Source of the DNA: Damh-18 sp964390945
GTDB taxonomy: Bacteria; Patescibacteriota; Minisyncoccia; Phycocordibacterales; UBA918
Length of the DNA: 44,424 nt
Assembly: GCA_964390945.1 (NCBI GenBank)
Contig: CAYMIV010000007.1
Span: 1 to 44,424 of the forward strand
Reading direction: 5' to 3'
Part shown: piece after piece, positions 40,861 to 44,424 of the stretch
Layout: every line of letters begins with the position of its first letter
How positions within the stretch are numbered: position 1 is the first letter of the stretch
The notes under the pieces: generated by a model
Told to the model about the DNA's origin: nothing
Database searches by the model: none
What the model saw: the letters and a program-made list of their open reading frames with translations, nothing else
Program-made: the position numbers and the translations under genes

Positions 40861-42645
40861 ATGAACCACATCCGTAATTTCAGCATTATAGCCCATATTG
40901 ATCATGGGAAATCGACGCTTGCCGATCGCATGCTCGAACTCACCCATACGGTCGAAGCACGCAAAATGAAGGAGCAGGTGCTTGATTCGATGGATCTCGA
41001 GCGTGAACGTGGCATTACCATCAAAATGCAGCCGGTTCGTATGGCGCATACCTATAACGGAAAAATATACGAACTCAATCTCATCGACACGCCGGGGCAC
41101 ATTGATTTTTCCTATGAAGTCTCTCGCGCACTCAAGGCCGTCGAGGGAGTGCTTCTTCTTATTGATTCAACGCAGGGAGTACAAGCACAGACGCTCTCGG
41201 TTCTCCAGATGGCGCGCGAACAAGGGCTGACCATTATACCGGTGCTCACAAAAATCGACGTTGCGCACGCTCGTATCGATGAGGTTTCAGATGAGGTCAT
41301 GACGCTACTCAAGTGCTCACGCGAAGAAATTCGCCTTGTTTCAGGACGAACCGGGGAGGGGGTTCGGGAACTTCTCGATGTTATTTGCGAACATATACCC
41401 CCTCCGATAGTCCACGAACATGACACATTTCGCGGCCTCGTATTTGATTTCAAGTATTCAAATCACCGGGGAATTATCGTCTACCTGCGCGTTTTCAATG
41501 GCGCAGTACGGAAAGGAGACAACATTCGCTTTCTCGCCGCCGCGAAGAATTTCCAGGCGCTTGAAGTCGGTATTCTTGCTCCCGAAGAAAAACCTGTCAG
41601 CGAACTTTCCGAGGGTGAAATCGGATATATTGTGACCGGTATCAAAGAACCAGGTATTGCATCGGTTGGTGATACGCTTGCACTTGAGCGGGGTTCACGC
41701 GAACCACTTGCGGGATATCGAGAAGCAACACCGGTCGTCTGGGCGTCAGTCTTTCCAGAAAGTCAAGATGATTTCACCATATTGAAACAGGCGCTCGACC
41801 GTCTGAAACTTTCCGATTCATCACTCTCTTACGAAGAGGAGTCATCAGGCGTTCTCGGACGCGGTTTTCGATGCGGTTTTTTGGGAATGCTCCATCTCGA
41901 AATTGTGACCGAGCGGCTCAAACGCGAGTTTGATATTGAAATCATCATCACCGCACCATCCATTGTTTATGAAATCACGCACGAAAACGGCAAGGTTGAG
42001 GAAGTCTATGCGGCATCTCGTTTTCCGGATTATGGAGCAAAAGTTACAGTTCGTGAACCATGGATTCTCGCACAAATTATCACTCCCCCCGAATACCTCG
42101 GCAATATAATGACGCTTCTCTATGACCATGAGGCATCTGTTCTTGAAACAGAAGTGTTCAAAGATGGGCGCAATCTACTCTCTGTGGAAATGCCGCTTCG
42201 CGAACTTATGCGAAACTTTTTCGATAGACTCAAAAACGCAACGAGCGGATACGCATCGCTTTCTTACGAAATCGCGGAGCTTCGCCCAGCTGATGTGACA
42301 CGACTCGATGTGCTCGTCGCAGAGGAGTTGGTCCCCGCGTTCTCGCGAGTCGTTGGTCTTCGTCGTGCGGAAACAGAAGCCAAGGCCGCAGTTGAGAAAC
42401 TGTATACAACGCTCCCGAAGCAACTCTTCATAACGAAGATTCAAGCAAAAGCAACCGGCCGCATTATTTCATCACGAACGCTCTCGGCAATGAAGAAAGA
42501 TGTAACCGGATATCTCTATGGCGGCGACATCACCCGAAAAATGAAACTTCGTGAGAAGCAAAAGAGAGGCAAAAAACGTATGCTCGAGCACGGAAAGGTA
42601 AACATCCCGCAGGACGTCTTCATGAAAATGGTTAAATCTGACTGA
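40861..42645 (+). CDS. lepA: Elongation factor 4 (LepA)
   Basis: A 594-aa ribosome-associated translational GTPase. G-domain motifs in order: AHIDHGKST (G1), RERGITI (G2), DTPGHIDF (G3), TKID (G4). Domains II, III and V follow, and the LepA-specific C-terminal domain includes FFDRLKNATSGYASLSYE and ends KKRMLEHGKVNIPQDVFMKM. The length equals the family norm of about 600. Its stop codon lies in a 9-bp inverted repeat. Confidence 0.98.
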   Translation: MNHIRNFSIIAHIDHGKSTLADRMLELTHTVEARKMKEQVLDSMDLERERGITIKMQPVRMAHTYNGKIYELNLIDTPGHIDFSYEVSRALKAVEGVLLLIDSTQGVQAQTLSVLQMAREQGLTIIPVLTKIDVAHARIDEVSDEVMTLLKCSREEIRLVSGRTGEGVRELLDVICEHIPPPIVHEHDTFRGLVFDFKYSNHRGIIVYLRVFNGAVRKGDNIRFLAAAKNFQALEVGILAPEEKPVSELSEGEIGYIVTGIKEPGIASVGDTLALERGSREPLAGYREATPVVWASVFPESQDDFTILKQALDRLKLSDSSLSYEEESSGVLGRGFRCGFLGMLHLEIVTERLKREFDIEIIITAPSIVYEITHENGKVEEVYAASRFPDYGAKVTVREPWILAQIITPPEYLGNIMTLLYDHEASVLETEVFKDGRNLLSVEMPLRELMRNFFDRLKNATSGYASLSYEIAELRPADVTRLDVLVAEELVPAFSRVVGLRRAETEAKAAVEKLYTTLPKQLFITKIQAKATGRIISSRTLSAMKKDVTGYLYGGDITRKMKLREKQKRGKKRMLEHGKVNIPQDVFMKMVKSD

Positions 42646-42698
42646 CGTCAGATTTATACCTTACTAAAATATTTTGTAAAAATATTTTAGTAAGGTAT
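42633..42698 (+). terminator. Double hairpin overlapping and following the lepA stop
   Basis: First stem aaatctgac/gtcagattt (42634-42655) around TGAC, spanning the stop codon. Second, a perfect 20-bp AT-rich stem with arms 42656-42675 and 42679-42698 (ataccttactaaaatatttt) and a GTA loop. Together probably a terminator, though without a U tail. Confidence 0.6.
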
Positions 42699-42845
42699 AC
42701 AGGACCGCTGTAACTGTATTCTCATAAGTTCGAATAAAGTTTCTGTCTGCACTCGCTCGGTAATGAGAAAGCTGACTTTTCATTACACTTGTTCGTTAGA
42801 CAGTAACGGAAAGCGACTAAATGTCGCTTTAAATCCCCCGACTAA
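42699..42845. other. Intergenic, hairpin-rich region after lepA
   Basis: Contains gtct...agac enclosing taatgagaa/ttttcatta (about 42745-42803) and aaagcgac/gtcgcttt around TAAAT (42810-42830). The latter could terminate the minus-strand 39-aa gene. No ORF recognised. Confidence 0.4.
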
Positions 42846-42965
42846 CTAATTACTCCCGAGTCCGCCGGAAAAGGCGAAGACCATACTGATTGCAATAAGG
42901 ATGGCAATAACAGACCAAACCCACTTTATGGTTGTTTTGGTCTTTTTATGAAACAAAAAACTCAT
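42846..42965 (-). CDS. 39-aa single-pass membrane peptide
   Basis: A short frame opening MSFLFHKKTKTTIKW: a basic, aromatic N-terminus, one TM helix (about 15-33) and a short Gly/Ser tail. Minus-strand TGTTAGTAT lies 9 nt upstream and overlaps the promoter of the divergent FtsB-like gene. The layout resembles other tiny inner-membrane proteins in compact genomes. Coding is supported by frame, promoter and composition, not by homology I can verify. Confidence 0.55.
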   Translation of the reverse strand: MSFLFHKKTKTTIKWVWSVIAILIAISMVFAFSGGLGSN

Positions 42966-42967
42966 GA

Positions 42968-42983
42968 TGGTACAATACTAACA
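42968..42983. promoter_or_regulatory. Overlapping divergent -10 elements
   Basis: Plus strand TGGTACAAT (42968-42976) and minus strand TGTTAGTAT (42975-42983) share two bases within a 19-nt gap between start codons. Both genes would be nearly leaderless and RNA polymerase could occupy only one at a time. Confidence 0.5.
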
Positions 42984-42984
42984 C

Positions 42985-43401
42985 ATGTTTGATTTTCACG
43001 AAAAACGCAAAATTCGCACGATTGTGTACTCAAAGATATTCATTATTTTCGTGTTTTTGGTTGGCGTGATGATTGCGCGAAGCGCCTATGAACGGTTTAT
43101 TGTCGAGCGTGCAATGGCTGAAAAGAGAGATGCGAAAGTATCAGAACTGAATGAACTTGAACTACGTTTGCATTCACTCGAAGCCGAAATAGCCAGACTC
43201 AAGAATAACCGCGGCATAGAGGAAGAGTTGCGGAGTCGCTTCGATGCTGTGCGCGAAGGCGAAGAAATAGTCGTTATTCTCGAAGATACAGCGGTCGCCG
43301 CAACTCAAGCCGCGGTACCAGAACCTGCACAAGAGGAGCCGAAACCACACTCATGGTGGTCGTTTTTGAATGTGTTCAACATCTGGACGACCAAAGAATA
43401 G
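42985..43401 (+). CDS. FtsB/DivIC-like septum formation initiator protein
   Basis: A 138-aa bitopic protein: a cytosolic basic N-terminus, TM helix (about 17-36), then a coiled coil (about 48-76, heptads in SELNELELRLHSLEAEIARL) and RFDAVREGEEIVVI, which fits the FtsB/DivIC domain seen after the coil. Such proteins join the divisome with FtsL/FtsQ. The C-terminus is an Ala/Pro/Glu linker ending with an aromatic segment (WWSFLNVFNIW). Assignment is by architecture. Confidence 0.8.
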   Translation: MFDFHEKRKIRTIVYSKIFIIFVFLVGVMIARSAYERFIVERAMAEKRDAKVSELNELELRLHSLEAEIARLKNNRGIEEELRSRFDAVREGEEIVVILEDTAVAATQAAVPEPAQEEPKPHSWWSFLNVFNIWTTKE

Positions 43402-43422
43402 AGGGAAAGTGCAAAACTGTGC

Positions 43423-43428
43423 TATAAT
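43423..43428 (+). promoter_or_regulatory. -10 element of the glutaredoxin gene
   Basis: Perfect TATAAT 27 nt before the ATG at 43456. Confidence 0.5.
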
Positions 43429-43455
43429 CGATGCACTAAAAATAACGTCAATACT

Positions 43456-43692
43456 ATGAGCAACAATGTAACGATATATAGCACCCCGACATGTCACTTC
43501 TGTCACATGGCAAAAGAATATTTCGATACGAACGGGGTACAGTACACCAATTACAACGTTGCTGAAGACCTCGAAAAACGGAAGGAAATGATTGATATGA
43601 CGGGACAAATGGGGGTGCCGGTTATCCGTATCAATGACGATGTGATTGTCGGCTTCGATGAGCGGAAGATCAAAGAACTTCTTGGAAAATAG
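43456..43692 (+). CDS. Glutaredoxin-like thiol oxidoreductase
   Basis: A 78-residue thioredoxin-fold protein with active site Cys13-His-Phe-Cys16 (STPTCHFCHMAK), the cis-Pro55 in GVPVI, and GFDERKIKELL at the C-terminus. It resembles NrdH/glutaredoxin-like proteins that reduce protein disulfides. It has its own promoter and a strong terminator. Confidence 0.94.
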   Translation: MSNNVTIYSTPTCHFCHMAKEYFDTNGVQYTNYNVAEDLEKRKEMIDMTGQMGVPVIRINDDVIVGFDERKIKELLGK

Positions 43693-43695
43693 ACG

Positions 43696-43732
43696 AAAAA
43701 CAAATCCCGCGAATGAAGCGGGATTTGTTTTT
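43696..43732 (+). terminator. Terminator after the glutaredoxin gene
   Basis: A perfect 15-bp stem (aaaaacaaatcccgc / gcgggatttgttttt) around GAATGAA, with its own U-rich 3' arm, ending 3 bases before the 3' end of tRNA-Arg. Confidence 0.88.
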
Positions 43733-43734
43733 CA

Positions 43735-43806
43735 TGCCCTCGCTCAGAATCGAACTGAGATCTATCCCTTAGGACGGGACTGTTCTATCCATTGAACTAC
43801 GAGGAC
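43735..43806 (-). tRNA. tRNA-Arg (anticodon CCT)
   Basis: 72 nt: acceptor GTCCTCG/CGAGGGC (one U-G pair), D-arm GTTC/GAAC, anticodon stem GTCCC/GGGAT with loop GTCCTAA (CCT, reading AGG), T-arm CTCAG-TTCGATT-CTGAG, discriminator A. Position 32 is G instead of the usual pyrimidine. No CCA is encoded. Confidence 0.96.
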
Positions 43807-43827
43807 GATTGGTCGATACTGTACCAC

Positions 43828-43864
43828 AAAAATCGTGGCGGTGCTTTTCACCGCCACGATTTTT
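43828..43864. terminator. Bidirectional terminator upstream of tRNA-Arg
   Basis: A perfect 16-bp stem (aaaaatcgtggcggtg / caccgccacgattttt) around CTTTT. On the minus strand it ends the SHOCT gene transcript before the tRNA. Confidence 0.85.
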
Positions 43865-43894
43865 AAGTATCTGTTCAGAGTGAACAATAAGTGT

Positions 43895-44131
43895 CTACTC
43901 ACTCAAATCTTTCTTCTTTGCATCAAACTCCTCTTTGCCCATCTCCCCCTTTGCATATCGCTCTTTCAGTATATCGAGCGCACCGTTTCTCATTCCGCAA
44001 CAGCCCCCTCTGCAGGATTTTCTTCCGCTACGCACCATCCATACAATGAGCACAATGAGACCGACCCAAAAAAGCAGCGTGCACAGGCCTCCGAGGAAGA
44101 GATGGTCTCCATACATTCCATAATGATACAT
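43895..44131 (-). CDS. SHOCT-domain small membrane protein
   Basis: A 78-aa protein: a Tyr/His-rich N-terminus (MYHYGMYGDH), one TM helix (about 12-33), a Cys-rich stretch (SCRGGCCGM) and a SHOCT domain (about 51-77; ALDILKERYAKGEMGKEEFD). SHOCT is a short C-terminal domain of unknown function, often on oligomeric membrane proteins. The cysteines could bind metal. It is followed by a strong terminator. Confidence 0.9.
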   Translation of the reverse strand: MYHYGMYGDHLFLGGLCTLLFWVGLIVLIVWMVRSGRKSCRGGCCGMRNGALDILKERYAKGEMGKEEFDAKKKDLSE

Positions 44132-44220
44132 ATGTACTATTCAAAGCAATGAATAATGCGAAAATTTTAGCATACATGCACAGAAAGTGTGAGTGATGCG
44201 GATGTTTTTAGTCATTTATG

Positions 44221-44229
44221 ATGTACAAT
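44221..44229 (+). promoter_or_regulatory. -10-like element of the gene at the window end
   Basis: TACAAT (44224-44229) preceded by TG, ending 8 nt before the ATG at 44238. Confidence 0.4.
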
Positions 44230-44237
44230 ACCAAGAT

Positions 44238-44424
44238 ATGCAATCTGATAATGAACACGGAGATATTCTGCAATTACTTCGTCAAAACCAGCGGCTTCTT
44301 GAGGAAAACAACGTGCTTCTCAAGAAAATGTACCGGTATGATATGCTCGGTTTGTGGGCGCGCATATTCTGGTATGCTATTCTCATAGGACTCCCGTTTG
44401 CCCTCTATTTTTATGTTCTTGAGC
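44238..44424 (+). CDS. Coiled-coil/TM protein, cut by the window end
   Basis: The first 62 codons of a gene opening MQSDNEHGDILQLLRQNQRL. A coiled-coil-like helix (about 9-32, LLRQNQRLLEENNVLLKKM) precedes a TM helix (about 43-60). The size of the whole protein is unknown. No family recognised. Confidence 0.65.
   Translation, partial: MQSDNEHGDILQLLRQNQRLLEENNVLLKKMYRYDMLGLWARIFWYAILIGLPFALYFYVLE

Overview
The window looks like chromosome of an ultra-small, host-dependent bacterium of the Patescibacteria/CPR, most likely a Parcubacteria-like lineage (inference; no marker phylogeny was possible). The reasons are: very compact gene packing, many tiny membrane proteins and DUF families typical of that group, a class E/F-type sortase beside a giant acidic surface protein, RNase J, an O-antigen-ligase/TPR fusion, and base-excision glycosylases without iron-sulfur clusters. 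TGA is used as a stop codon, so the recoded codes of Gracilibacteria/SR1 do not apply. I see no prophage, transposase, CRISPR array or plasmid module.

Layout. 1-4252: a 1011-aa secreted surface protein, its coupled sortase and a convergent CAP-domain protein. 4448-7952: an ATP-grasp enzyme, a YHYH protein, a rhodanese and a PolB-like 3'-5' exonuclease. 8146-11325: a GH1 glycosidase, an EamA-type transporter and a membrane-anchored glycosidase-like TIM barrel. 11334-13720: small membrane proteins, a beta-helix/4-TM protein and a DUF378 protein. 13788-17089: Nth, an SH3/CHAP-like protein, a HAD phosphatase and MutY. 17091-22703 (minus): an MFS transporter, RNase J, a peptide-binding SBP and SecG. 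22838-24877: groES-groEL. 25077-29736: an HD protein, then LemA, a MazG-like protein, DUF2207 and HtpX. 30032-32883: an orphan ORF and YibE/F divergent from a Fur-family regulator plus ZIP transporter. 32920-33276: a tandem duplication abutting tRNA-Ser. 33342-35877: small secreted and membrane proteins. 35921-36419: RNase P RNA with extra hairpins. 36626-42645: an O-antigen ligase/TPR protein, MurJ and LepA. 42846-44424: a 39-aa membrane peptide, a FtsB-like protein, a glutaredoxin, tRNA-Arg, a SHOCT protein and a gene cut by the window edge.

How genes work together. Several groups act on the cell envelope: surface-protein attachment (sortase and substrate), glycan handling (GH1, EamA-like, anchored TIM barrel, O-antigen ligase), peptidoglycan precursor flipping (MurJ), secretion (SecG) and membrane quality control (LemA, DUF2207, HtpX). 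A metal-homeostasis unit (YibE/F divergent from Fur-ZIP) shares a 66-bp intergenic region with a candidate operator.

The most interesting signals are: (i) -10-like hexamers, often preceded by TGn, lying only 5-15 nt from many start codons, which suggests widespread leaderless or near-leaderless mRNAs; (ii) MutY with Glu at the catalytic Asp position and no Fe-S cysteines, beside an Nth with only two of four cluster cysteines; (iii) a two-copy intergenic repeat ending in a long perfect hairpin; (iv) a 136-bp duplication containing the 3' end of tRNA-Ser; (v) a candidate structured RNA between groEL and the HD gene.
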